A stretch of 23,645 nucleotides of DNA, taken from contig CALUDF010000003.1 of assembly GCA_943914745.1 (NCBI GenBank), positions 1-23,645 of the forward strand, in the 5' to 3' direction. The first letter of the stretch is position 1; every line of letters begins with the position of its first letter. Positions 1-8,010 of the stretch are shown here, piece by piece. Below the pieces are notes generated by a model, which did not search any database, was not told the origin of the DNA, and saw only the letters and a list, made by a program, of their open reading frames with translations. This DNA is from an uncultured Bacteriovorax sp. GTDB taxonomy: Bacteria; Bdellovibrionota; Bacteriovoracia; Bacteriovoracales; Bacteriovoracaceae. The position numbers were made by a program, and so were the translations under genes.

Positions 1-185
1 AAAACAAATAAATTTGAAAATAAAAAATATTTTTTCATACAAAACTCCCTAAAAGGACACGCTTTCTTATCGAATGCCCGACTAAAAAACTTTAATTATC
101 TTAATGTTTTTGTCACCTTTTCCGATAAGCCTCCAGACATTTTATTTAATCTATGACTGAGAACCACTTCTCATTAGGTGTAAAA
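1..185. other. AT-rich non-coding leader upstream of the exported CoA-transferase cluster
   Basis: No gene or gene fragment is visible here on either strand. The stretch is rich in A and T runs. A 7-base inverted repeat (CTTATCG at 66-72, CGATAAG at 123-129) has arms about 50 bases apart; its right arm overlaps the -10 element of the sigma-28-like promoter at 102-128, so it may be chance. The ribosome binding site of the first gene (AGGTG at 176-180) closes the region. Confidence 0.6.
102..128 (+). promoter_or_regulatory. sigma-28 (FliA)-type promoter
   Basis: TAATGTTT at 102-109, exactly 11 bases, then TCCGATAA at 121-128. The established flagellar sigma factor consensus is TAAAGTTT-N11-GCCGATAA, so 14 of 16 defined positions match with the exact spacing. 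It lies 57 bases upstream of the first start codon of the three-gene exported CoA-transferase cluster and has the same orientation. I saw no equally good match in the other intergenic regions. The match is seen in the sequence; its use in the cell is inferred. Confidence 0.65.
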
Positions 186-1313
186 ATGAAATTAAAAGCT
201 TTTGTTTTTGTCCTCTTACTCGCGCTCTTCAACACATTTTCACCGCAAACACGGGCCGAAGACTGCATGAAGATCATCAAGGCAATGCTGCCAAAGATGG
301 ACGCATCGATCGCCAAGACCATTAATCTAGATGATCACCTCAACCACAGAAATTTTATCGCTCAGTTTGCTAAGAAAAATAAAATTCCCGTCTTCTTTAA
401 GCAAAACGATCACGGTGTCGATGTTCCTGTGATCCTCCTAAACGCAAAAAGTGCTCCTATATTAAAAGAGTATCTTGAAAATAGCTTTGGAACCCAGGTC
501 GCTCTTCAAAAGAACTGGAACAATGACCATGGTCTTCTGCGCGCTGGAAACTACATCATCGATCTCGACACTCCAGGGGCCCGCGGCTTCGGTGAGATTG
601 AAGAGACCGGACTCGCCTGGAAAAATATCCAAACCTATTTACCAAAGAGACATGCAGGCTCAAGCCCCACTCTCGAAGTCTCTTATCTACTGACTCCCAA
701 TGAAAAAAGTGTCATCGACTATTACCAAAAAGTCAGAAGGGCCGCGATTTTTAGAGTCAAATTCTCTTTTGGTGGCCACGCCAGCCCCAACTACCCTAAC
801 ATTTTAAAAAATGGAGGAGAGCACTGTTTTATTTTCTGTAAGGCTCAAGCCGTCTACTCCCACGTCTCAGAAATTAAGATGAAGCTAAGCGCTCTGGGAA
901 TCAAAAATCCTGACAAAACACTTGAAGACCCAAAAATTCAAAAGGCCATCCTTGAAGTGCAAGAACTCATCAATAAAACCCAGCCTATTGACCTACATGG
1001 CGACATTCTCGGCGACAAGACAACTCTTGCTCTATTTAATGATATTTATCCACAAGATGTCACAACTAACATGAAGAAGCTGGAACTAATCAACTGGCTC
1101 GTCTCTTACGACAGCTCTAAAAGATACGGTGCCATTCTAGAGAACCTAGGGGTTACCGGTGACTACGGAATTGGCGATGCTATCAATGCTCGCGCAAGTG
1201 CTATCTTTGTCTACGATGAGGCTGCAGATCAGGCAGCTTTCAATAATGCAGTCTATAGTAATTTTGGAAAATTTGTTAGCTGGCCTCAAACTAAACAATA
1301 CCCAGTGGATTAG
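186..1313 (+). CDS. Exported protein, stand-alone N-terminal domain of the secreted CoA-transferase family
   Basis: The protein has 375 residues and no function I recognise. I chose the ATG at 186 over the in-frame ATG at 153 because AGGTG at 176-180 is correctly spaced and a clean Sec signal peptide starts there (hydrophobic residues 5-19, likely cleavage after TRA at residue 24). A cysteine follows three residues after the cleavage point, as in the two downstream proteins. By eye it aligns with the first 280 or so residues of those proteins: the EDC start, a YLLTPNEKS strand/helix matching HLIQINKDEA, a Cys at 214 in EHCFIFC matching their DNC, and an LGV...AIFVYD end matching LGV...VIVFVN. 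It stops where their CoA-transferase domain begins. The His of the downstream WGYSH motif is a Tyr here. It is the first gene of an apparent operon; the next starts 5 bases later. Confidence 0.8.
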   Translation: MKLKAFVFVLLLALFNTFSPQTRAEDCMKIIKAMLPKMDASIAKTINLDDHLNHRNFIAQFAKKNKIPVFFKQNDHGVDVPVILLNAKSAPILKEYLENSFGTQVALQKNWNNDHGLLRAGNYIIDLDTPGARGFGEIEETGLAWKNIQTYLPKRHAGSSPTLEVSYLLTPNEKSVIDYYQKVRRAAIFRVKFSFGGHASPNYPNILKNGGEHCFIFCKAQAVYSHVSEIKMKLSALGIKNPDKTLEDPKIQKAILEVQELINKTQPIDLHGDILGDKTTLALFNDIYPQDVTTNMKKLELINWLVSYDSSKRYGAILENLGVTGDYGIGDAINARASAIFVYDEAADQAAFNNAVYSNFGKFVSWPQTKQYPVD

Positions 1314-1318
1314 AAAAT

Positions 1319-3640
1319 ATGAAAAATAAAATGCATGCTTTATTTTTTCTCTTTGCTCTCCTCTTATCGTTTAACGTCCATGCTGATCCGTGTTCGGATT
1401 TAGTTAAGGCCCTCATTGCCAAACAGAACATGCCTGGAATGGAGAAGACCGGCGAGCTTGTTGGGCGTTTAAAAAAATTTGCAGATGACAACCAATTGCC
1501 CTATCAGATTTTAGAAGTCGGACCACCTGAGAGAAGAGTCCAAAAATTCTTTGTTGGTTTGGACATGACGAATGAAAAACTCGTCGAGAAATACTTAAAA
1601 GAATTTAATCTTGAAAGTGAGAACCAACCTACGATTGCCCTAGAGTTTGGTTTTGAGGTTGTCGGCCAATATGTCTCGGGAGTTTTAAGAACATCACCTA
1701 ATCCCACCGATCATATTTATCGTTGGGGGAGAAAAGATCTTACTCGCGACGTCTGGGTACAACAATGGATGATACGAGGTGGTGGACACTACCCAGAAAG
1801 AGACCACAATAAAGTCTGGGGATACTCGCATCTCATTCAAATCAACAAAGATGAGGCTAAAAACGTTAAATCTTACCTTGAGAACCCAGGTGCTCGTGGC
1901 CCTTGCAAAGTCGACAACTGCGTTGCCTGGACGGCAAGCATAGAGCTTGGAAAAACTGTCCAAGGGGCCACTGACGAAGAACGCAAATACCTCTTTAATG
2001 AGCTGGGTGTCTCCCGCTCATCGGCCCACTACGAAATTGGTAGACGTCTTATGCACGCTGCAAGTGAAAGACACTCAGGAGTCATAGTCTTTGTTAACGG
2101 AAAAGATGGCGTAGATGCATTCAAGAAAAACCTTGCCGCCTTTCTTCCTCCTGAGCCACAGATTCCTTATTCAAATATCATTAAAGGTCTAGGCCACGAT
2201 CCCAAGGGCGAACTCATGAGTGCTATCGCCACAGTTCCAGACGGGGCAAAGATTTTCTTTCCTATCGCCGCCGGTGCAAGCCCTGAGGCCATGAGTGCGC
2301 TCATCCAGGCCGCTCCTGCGCTCAAAAAAGGTTTTGAGATCTCTTTATTAGTTAACGGAATCAACGAGTCCACCTTAAGAAAGGGCGCTGAACTCCAAGA
2401 TGGAAAAATTCGCTTTAAGTCCTACTTCGTGGGATCGAACATGAGAAAACTCCACGGAGAAGGCTTCGTTAAATATGTCCCTGGTTACTTGAGTGACTTT
2501 CCTCGCTTCATGAAAGATCCTAAAATGAAGGATTTTAAATACGACGCCATCGTGGTGCGCGTCTCTCCTGCAGATGCCAACGGAAACCACTCACTAGGAC
2601 CTAACCACGACATGATCCACGCCATTTTGGAAGGAAACCCAAAAGTTAAAATTATCGCCGAAATCAATGAAAACGTCCCTTTTACTACTGGGGATAACAT
2701 CATCCACAAGAGTAAAATAACGGCTTCATTTAAAAGCAAGTCCGAACTTGCGGGCCCTCCAGTAGTCCCTTTCACGACAGTCGAAAAGCGCATTGGAGAG
2801 GAGCTTGGAAACTTAATTGACAGCGGCTCTACTTTACAAATTGGTATCGGAAACATTTTTGGAGGCCTTCCTGATGGTCTGCAAAACTCTGGTAAAAAAG
2901 ATATTAAAATCTCAACGGAGATGTTTGGAGATAGCTTAAAAGATCTCATGGAGCGTGGGATCGCCACCAAGGCCGAGACTGGATTTGCCTACGGTTCTGG
3001 AGAGCTTTATAAATGGCTCAATAAAAATAAGAAAGTGACTTTTGTCTCAACTGAAGTCGTCAACTCTCCAGCTAATATCCAAAACACTGAAAAATTTCAC
3101 GCCGTCAATACGGCCTTACAAGTTCGCTTAAGTGGCGACGTCAATGCTGAATTCGGTCCAGAAGGTCGCCTTTCAAGTCCCGGAGGGCAAGTTGAATTTA
3201 TGTCAGGAGCTGCAAGAAGTAATGGTGGAAAATCCATTATAGCCATTAGGTCTACAGCAAAAAATGGTCAAATCTCTGCCATTGTTCTCGATCTATACAA
3301 TGGCCATGTGACCACTCCTGCCGAGAGCGTTCATTACGTCATCACAGAATATGGGACGGCTATTTTAAAGGGAAAAACAATTGGCGAAAGAGCGGTAGCC
3401 CTCATTAATGTCGCCCATCCTAAATTTAGAGAAACCCTTCGCAATGAGGCCATTGAAAAAAACATTATCTCCCCTGCTGAAGCTAATGCAGTGAACCTGA
3501 ATGTTCCAATCATTGTTGACTTCCCGATTAGACCATACCATGAGCGGGCCATCGCCAGCCAAAAAGAAGGTTTTTTCGAAAGAATATGGAATGCGATTAA
3601 CATTAACTTTTTCCACGTATTTAAGATCTACTCACACTAA
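1319..3640 (+). CDS. Exported acetyl-CoA hydrolase/CoA-transferase family protein with extra N-terminal domain (copy 1)
   Basis: This is a 773-residue, two-domain protein. Residues 1-22 form a Sec signal peptide ending NVHA. Residues 23-280 are a domain of unknown function with a WGYSH motif (His171) and DNCVAW (Cys201). Residues 283-720 match the acetyl-CoA hydrolase/4-hydroxybutyrate CoA-transferase family, which moves CoA between carboxylic acids through a glutamyl-CoA intermediate. Signs are PIAAGASPEAM (315-325), INENVPFTTGD (449-459), LQIGIGNIF (506-514), STEMFGD (532-538), GGQVEFMSGAA (622-632) and VTEYG (675-679). Glu534 of STEM sits where the catalytic Glu of the family's HTEM motif lies. 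Typical cytosolic members have about 430-550 residues and no signal peptide, so export and the extra domain are unusual. The ribosome binding site is weak (AGTGGA at about 1304-1309). The substrate is unknown. The CoA-transferase family call is firm; activity outside the cytoplasm is not shown. Confidence 0.88.
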   Translation: MKNKMHALFFLFALLLSFNVHADPCSDLVKALIAKQNMPGMEKTGELVGRLKKFADDNQLPYQILEVGPPERRVQKFFVGLDMTNEKLVEKYLKEFNLESENQPTIALEFGFEVVGQYVSGVLRTSPNPTDHIYRWGRKDLTRDVWVQQWMIRGGGHYPERDHNKVWGYSHLIQINKDEAKNVKSYLENPGARGPCKVDNCVAWTASIELGKTVQGATDEERKYLFNELGVSRSSAHYEIGRRLMHAASERHSGVIVFVNGKDGVDAFKKNLAAFLPPEPQIPYSNIIKGLGHDPKGELMSAIATVPDGAKIFFPIAAGASPEAMSALIQAAPALKKGFEISLLVNGINESTLRKGAELQDGKIRFKSYFVGSNMRKLHGEGFVKYVPGYLSDFPRFMKDPKMKDFKYDAIVVRVSPADANGNHSLGPNHDMIHAILEGNPKVKIIAEINENVPFTTGDNIIHKSKITASFKSKSELAGPPVVPFTTVEKRIGEELGNLIDSGSTLQIGIGNIFGGLPDGLQNSGKKDIKISTEMFGDSLKDLMERGIATKAETGFAYGSGELYKWLNKNKKVTFVSTEVVNSPANIQNTEKFHAVNTALQVRLSGDVNAEFGPEGRLSSPGGQVEFMSGAARSNGGKSIIAIRSTAKNGQISAIVLDLYNGHVTTPAESVHYVITEYGTAILKGKTIGERAVALINVAHPKFRETLRNEAIEKNIISPAEANAVNLNVPIIVDFPIRPYHERAIASQKEGFFERIWNAININFFHVFKIYSH

Positions 3641-3647
3641 CTAAAAG

Positions 3648-5954
3648 ATGAAACCGTTATTTATTTTAATTGCCCTTATTTTTTCACTTAATGCCCATGC
3701 AGACCCCTGCATGGGTTTAATTAAGTCACTTATCGCCAAGAAAAAAGACATTCCAGCACTCGAGCACACGAGCGAGCTCGTTAAGCGACTAAAAAATTTT
3801 GCCGAAACCAATGCCCTTCCCTACCAAGTCTTGGAAGTCGGTCCCTCAAACCGTAAAATCCAAAAGCTTTTTGTCGGCATTGATGCTACCGATGAAGAGC
3901 TCGTCGAGCGATACTTAAAAGAGTTTAATCTCGAAGACTCAAAGAAGCCCACTCTTGCCTTAGAGTTTGGTTTTGAAGTTCCTGATGAATACATCTCCGG
4001 GGCCTTAAGAACCTCTGCCAACCCGGATGCCCCTATCTATCGCTGGGGAAAAGAAGACATTCCTCGCCGCGAATGGGTGCGCGACTGGATGATTCAGGGA
4101 GGAGGAGACTACAATGGAAAAAATGATCACCCGGAAAGATTAAAAAATCCAGTCTGGGGCTACTCTCACCTCATTCAACTTTCATCAGAAGAGGGAAAAA
4201 ACGTCAAAGTGTTTCTAAAGAAACCGCTTGAGCGCGGGCCATGTAAATCGGATAACTGCATCGCCTGGAGTACCGGAATTGAATTAGGAGTTACCAAAAA
4301 AAAGTCCACGGATGAAGAAAGACACTATCTCTTTAACGAGCTGGGTGTCTCACGTTCATCTGCCCACTATGAAATCGGCCGCCGCCTCATGCACGCAACA
4401 AATGAGCGCCACTCGGGTGTGGTCGTTTTCTTAAACGGGAAAAAGGGTCTTAATGCCTTTGATAAGTCGCTGGCTAAATACCTTCCCCCTGAGCCGCAAA
4501 TCCCTTACACAAATATCATTAAAGGCCTGGGCCATGATCCCAAGGGTGAACTCATGACGGCCCTGAAAGTCGTTCCAGATGGCAGCAGAATTTTTTTCCC
4601 CATCGCGGCCGGAGCAAGCCCTGAAGCTATGAGTGCCCTCATTCAAAAAGCGGCAAGCCTCAAAAAAGGTTTCGATATTTCAATTCTCGTCAATGGGATC
4701 AATGAATCGACCTTGCGCCAAGGAGCAGAACTTCCAAACGGAAAAATACGCTTCAAGTCCTTTTTCGTCGGTTCGAACATGAGGAAGCTCCATGGCGAAG
4801 GGTCTGTTAAATATGTGCCAGGCTACTTAAGTGACTTTCCTCGCTTCATCCGCGACCCACAGATGAAGGACTTCAAATACGACGTCTTAGTAGTGCGCGT
4901 CTCCCCTGCTAATAAAAGCGGTCATCACTCTCTAGGTCCAAACCACGACATGATTCATGCCATAATGGAAGGAAACCCAAAAGTTAAAATCATTGCCGAA
5001 ATCAATGAGAATGTTCCTTTCACCACCGGTGATAACATCATTCATAAAAGCCGACTGGCCGGAAGCTTTACAAGCACGGCTAAATTAGCAGGACCTCCCG
5101 TCGTTCCCTTAACTAATATCGAAAAGAAAATCGGCCTCTTTCTTGGAAAACTCATCGACAACGACTCGGTACTACAAATTGGAATCGGAAATATTTTTGG
5201 GGGAATTGCCGAAGGACTCAAAAAAGCAAAAAGGAAAAACCTCTTTATCTCCAGCGAAATGTTTGGTGATAGCTTAAAAGACATCATGGAGCTTGGGATC
5301 GCTCAAAAAGCAGAAACAGGTTTTGCCTATGGCTCTGAAGATCTCTATCTTTGGCTCAATAAAAATAAGGCCGTTAAATTTATTTCTACCGAAGAAGTAA
5401 ACTCCCCTGCTAATATTCAAAACAAAGAGAAGTTTCATGCCGTCAACACCGCTCTTCAGGTCAGACTCACTGGAGATGTCAACGCGGAAATGGGACCAGA
5501 AGGTCGCCTTTCAAGTCCTGGGGGCCAAGTCGAATTTATGTCTGGAGCTTCTCGCAGTATTGGTGGAAAATCCATCATCGCGATCAGGTCTACGGCTAAA
5601 AAAGGTGAAATGTCTTCAATAGTGCTCGATCTCTATAATGACCACGTAACCACTCCGGCCGAAAGTGTTCATTACGTCGTTACTGAATATGGTGTTGCGA
5701 CTCTTGTTGGTAAGACATCAAACCAGCGGGCCATTGAACTCATCAATGTCGCTCACCCAAAGTTTAGAGAAGAGCTACGAGATCAGGCGATTGAAAAAAA
5801 TCTCATCTCTCCTGCTGATGCCAACGCTATAAAGCTCGATGTTCCTGAAATTGCCGAAAATACCACGAGCAAAGAAGCCCCGTCTCGCGCACTGGCCAGC
5901 GAGCGCCCAAGTTTTTTTGAAATCTTGGGAGCATGGATCATGTCTATTTTTTAA
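3648..5954 (+). CDS. Exported acetyl-CoA hydrolase/CoA-transferase family protein with extra N-terminal domain (copy 2)
   Basis: The 768-residue product is a tandem paralogue of the preceding protein; most positions are identical by eye, especially through the CoA-transferase domain. The layout is a signal peptide ending NAHA (residue 18), the unknown N-terminal domain to about 283 with WGYSH (His174) and DNCIAW (Cys204), then the CoA-transferase domain with AAGASPEAM, LQIGIGNIFGG, SSEMFGD (presumed catalytic Glu537), GGQVEFMSGA and VTEYG. Compared with copy 1 there is a short insertion after RGGG/QGGG (around 151-168) and a different C-terminal tail ending in a hydrophobic ILGAWIMSIF. It starts 7 bases after copy 1 and has no obvious ribosome binding site, which suggests translational coupling. 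Its TAA stop overlaps the stop of the convergent fabH-like gene. Third-position differences between the copies are frequent, so the duplication is not recent. Confidence 0.88.
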   Translation: MKPLFILIALIFSLNAHADPCMGLIKSLIAKKKDIPALEHTSELVKRLKNFAETNALPYQVLEVGPSNRKIQKLFVGIDATDEELVERYLKEFNLEDSKKPTLALEFGFEVPDEYISGALRTSANPDAPIYRWGKEDIPRREWVRDWMIQGGGDYNGKNDHPERLKNPVWGYSHLIQLSSEEGKNVKVFLKKPLERGPCKSDNCIAWSTGIELGVTKKKSTDEERHYLFNELGVSRSSAHYEIGRRLMHATNERHSGVVVFLNGKKGLNAFDKSLAKYLPPEPQIPYTNIIKGLGHDPKGELMTALKVVPDGSRIFFPIAAGASPEAMSALIQKAASLKKGFDISILVNGINESTLRQGAELPNGKIRFKSFFVGSNMRKLHGEGSVKYVPGYLSDFPRFIRDPQMKDFKYDVLVVRVSPANKSGHHSLGPNHDMIHAIMEGNPKVKIIAEINENVPFTTGDNIIHKSRLAGSFTSTAKLAGPPVVPLTNIEKKIGLFLGKLIDNDSVLQIGIGNIFGGIAEGLKKAKRKNLFISSEMFGDSLKDIMELGIAQKAETGFAYGSEDLYLWLNKNKAVKFISTEEVNSPANIQNKEKFHAVNTALQVRLTGDVNAEMGPEGRLSSPGGQVEFMSGASRSIGGKSIIAIRSTAKKGEMSSIVLDLYNDHVTTPAESVHYVVTEYGVATLVGKTSNQRAIELINVAHPKFREELRDQAIEKNLISPADANAIKLDVPEIAENTTSKEAPSRALASERPSFFEILGAWIMSIF

Positions 5955-6964
5955 TATCTCCAGACAGCACTTGCCCAAGTGAAACCCGAACCAAAGGCCG
6001 CACTGGCGACAACCATTCCTTTTTTCAGCACACCTGCTTTTATGGCATCGTTCATCCCCAGAGGAATTGTCGCCGCTGTCGTGTTGCCATATTTTTGAAT
6101 CGTATTGAAAACTTTTGATTCTGGAATATTTAACATCTCCGCGACCTTTGAGTTAATTCTTAAATTCGCCTGGTGGAATAAAAAAACATCGACTTCATCA
6201 AGCCCAAATCCCGACTCCTTACAAGCATGCATTAAACACTCTGCCATTCTCTTCGTCGCATGAACAAAAACTGTCTTCCCGTTCATTTGTGGGTAATGAA
6301 GCCCCTCTTCAATCATTTGATGACTCATTCTCTCTTTTCCTAGAGCATTTCCAGGTGCTGGAAGCCACAGCTCTTTTGCAAAGGCCCCATCAGCATATAA
6401 ATGCGTCGTCATAATGCGAGAGTCAGTCTTCTCATTCACTAAATCCTTTCTAGAAACCACCACTGCTCCGGCGCCATCGCCAAAAAGCACGGCGACGTTT
6501 CTTCCATTGGGTGTTTTATCCAGACCCTTTGAATGCACTTCAGCTCCAACCACCAGGATGTTTTTATGTGAACCGCTCAATATAAATTTATCAGCGATGC
6601 TTAAACCATAGATAAACCCAGTACACTGCTGGCGGATATCAAGCACGGCAATCTCAGGCAAATCTAGTTTTGTTTGCAAAAAGCACCCCGTCCCAGGGAA
6701 ATCATGGTCTGGACTCAAGGTTGCAAAAATAATCATATCAATGTCTTTTTTATCTAAGCCCGCATTTTTGATGGCCTCAAGACTTGCACTTAAAGCGAGA
6801 TCGGACGTCGTTACATCCGGCTCAACCCAACGGCGCTCCACAATTCCCGTTCTCTGCTGAATCCACTCATCAGAGGTATCCATCATTTTTTCCAAATCAA
6901 AATTGGTATAAACTTTCGGTGGGACATAAGAGCCTACACCGGTAATTTCACTTCTGTATTTCAT
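5951..6964 (-). CDS. fabH: 3-oxoacyl-ACP synthase III (FabH-type)
   Basis: The family condenses acetyl-CoA (or another acyl-CoA) with malonyl-ACP to start fatty acid synthesis in the cytosol. The product has 337 residues, slightly longer than E. coli FabH (317). The Cys-His-Asn triad is visible: Cys114 in RQQCTGF, His264 in FHQANLRI and Asn294 in YGNTTAATIPL. GDGAGAVV (162-169) and the C-terminal FGSGFTWASAVW are also typical. The ATG at 6964 follows AAGGAA on the minus strand. It stands alone, not in a plsX-fabD-acpP cluster, so it may be a second FabH for branched or special starter units, or a relative acting in secondary lipid synthesis; I cannot tell which. Its last four bases overlap the end of the convergent CoA-transferase gene, leaving no room for a terminator between them. 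Confidence 0.88.
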   Translation of the reverse strand: MKYRSEITGVGSYVPPKVYTNFDLEKMMDTSDEWIQQRTGIVERRWVEPDVTTSDLALSASLEAIKNAGLDKKDIDMIIFATLSPDHDFPGTGCFLQTKLDLPEIAVLDIRQQCTGFIYGLSIADKFILSGSHKNILVVGAEVHSKGLDKTPNGRNVAVLFGDGAGAVVVSRKDLVNEKTDSRIMTTHLYADGAFAKELWLPAPGNALGKERMSHQMIEEGLHYPQMNGKTVFVHATKRMAECLMHACKESGFGLDEVDVFLFHQANLRINSKVAEMLNIPESKVFNTIQKYGNTTAATIPLGMNDAIKAGVLKKGMVVASAAFGSGFTWASAVWRY

Positions 6965-7177
6965 TACATTTCCTTGGGTATGATTTAATTATTTCTTTAT
7001 TCTAATCAAATCTTGAAAATATTCAAACAATTCTCTGACCTAATGACTCTGCTACCTATACCGGAGTCAATTTATCCAATGAAAAAAGGTTGTCAAAGCA
7101 CAGTCGTATTACGACAATAAAAGTACATTATATACAAAAGCAAATCTGTCTAAATACTTTTAAAAGGATGTAGAATT
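6965..7177. other. Divergent intergenic region between fabH-like gene and endonuclease I gene
   Basis: The 213 bases hold no gene that I can support. They must contain promoters for both flanking genes. The clearest elements are the putative promoter and palindrome at 7090-7118 described separately, a second TATATA at 7129-7134, and AAAAGG at 7162-7167 as ribosome binding site for the + strand gene. The fabH side has several weak TTGA-type matches, none convincing. Confidence 0.5.
7090..7118 (+). promoter_or_regulatory. Putative sigma-70 promoter with operator-like palindrome before the endonuclease gene
   Basis: TTGTCA at 7090-7095, a 17-base spacer and GACAAT at 7113-7118 give 5/6 and 4/6 matches to the -35 and -10 consensus. 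Within the spacer lies the perfect inverted repeat GTCGT-ATT-ACGAC (7103-7115), touching the -10 element, which is a usual place for a repressor site. An alternative -10 (TATATA, 7129-7134) lacks a good -35. The palindrome is directly visible; the regulatory role is inferred. Confidence 0.4.
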
Positions 7178-8005
7178 ATGAAGACGATGCTAGCACTTCA
7201 ACTGGTATTGTGGACTTTTAATGCTACTGCAAACGTAAGCTATTATCCTGAATCAGTCATTGCGAAGTTCACGAATCAAAAAACTTCCAAAAATGACCTG
7301 CGCTCTCTTATTTTCGATCTTTCTGAAAAAGTTCACATTAAAACTGAGGGTGAAAGCGACTCGCTCGCTGAGTCTTGCCCAGAAGACGCCGATTGCATGG
7401 AACAAAGAAAAGACATGAGCTATGAAGAGGCAAGGCGAATGATGTTTGGCGACCTCTTCTTAGAATCCCATGGCAACAACAAGTACTCGCTCAAGGAAGT
7501 CTATTGCAACATCGAAATCAATCAAACTCACGGCGTGGGCCCGGGAAAAATTCCAAATCCAAGTCTCGTCAACTGCGAGCACACATGGCCTCAGAGTAAA
7601 TTCTCCAAACAGTTTCCTTCTGAACTTCAAAAGAGCGACCTTCACCACCTCTTTCCTGTGGACATGAAGGCCAATTCAACAAGAGGCAACAACCCCTTTG
7701 CTGAGGTTGCAGGAAAAGCGACCCATGCCAATTGCCAGGACTCAATGATTGGAAATGCCATTGGGACAAATATCAGGTCATTTGAGCCACCAGTTGAGCA
7801 CCGAGGAAATGTGGCCCGTGCCATTTATTATTTTTCAACTCGGTATAAAATGAACATAGAGGCCACGGAGGCCAAATACTTAAAGAAATGGAGCGCTGAA
7901 GACCCGGTCGATCAAGCAGAACTGGAGCGCAATGAAAAAATTATGCAGCTTCAAGGAAACAGAAACCCGTTTGTCGATTTTCCAGAACTCGTTAACCGCT
8001 TATAA
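7178..8005 (+). CDS. Secreted endonuclease I family nuclease (EndA/Vvn-like)
   Basis: Endonuclease I enzymes are exported, Mg2+-dependent, largely non-specific DNA (and RNA) cleaving enzymes of the His-Me finger group. The 275-residue product has a signal peptide (about 1-19), then NCEHTWPQS (Glu134 and His135, the metal ligand and general base by homology with Vvn), DLHHLFP (154-160), ANSTRGNNPF (165-174, Asn166 probably the second metal ligand), RGNVARAIYY (209-218), DPVDQAELERN (242-252) and the family-ending QGNRNPFVD (259-267). Cysteines at 67, 73, 110, 133 and 186 could form disulfides, as in Vvn. In a predator such an enzyme would degrade prey DNA; elsewhere it scavenges nucleotides. 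The next gene starts 5 bases downstream, so it heads a likely operon with the lipoprotein and DTW genes. Confidence 0.92.
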   Translation: MKTMLALQLVLWTFNATANVSYYPESVIAKFTNQKTSKNDLRSLIFDLSEKVHIKTEGESDSLAESCPEDADCMEQRKDMSYEEARRMMFGDLFLESHGNNKYSLKEVYCNIEINQTHGVGPGKIPNPSLVNCEHTWPQSKFSKQFPSELQKSDLHHLFPVDMKANSTRGNNPFAEVAGKATHANCQDSMIGNAIGTNIRSFEPPVEHRGNVARAIYYFSTRYKMNIEATEAKYLKKWSAEDPVDQAELERNEKIMQLQGNRNPFVDFPELVNRL

Positions 8006-8010
8006 AAAAC

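Noticed and set aside
66..129. Inverted repeat CTTATCG/CGATAAG as a hairpin
   Set aside because: Seven-base arms 50 bases apart are weak, and the right arm is better explained as part of the sigma-28-like -10 element.
153..185. Earlier in-frame ATG at 153 for the first exported protein
   Set aside because: It would add 11 residues before a clean signal peptide, while the ATG at 186 has a well-spaced AGGTG.
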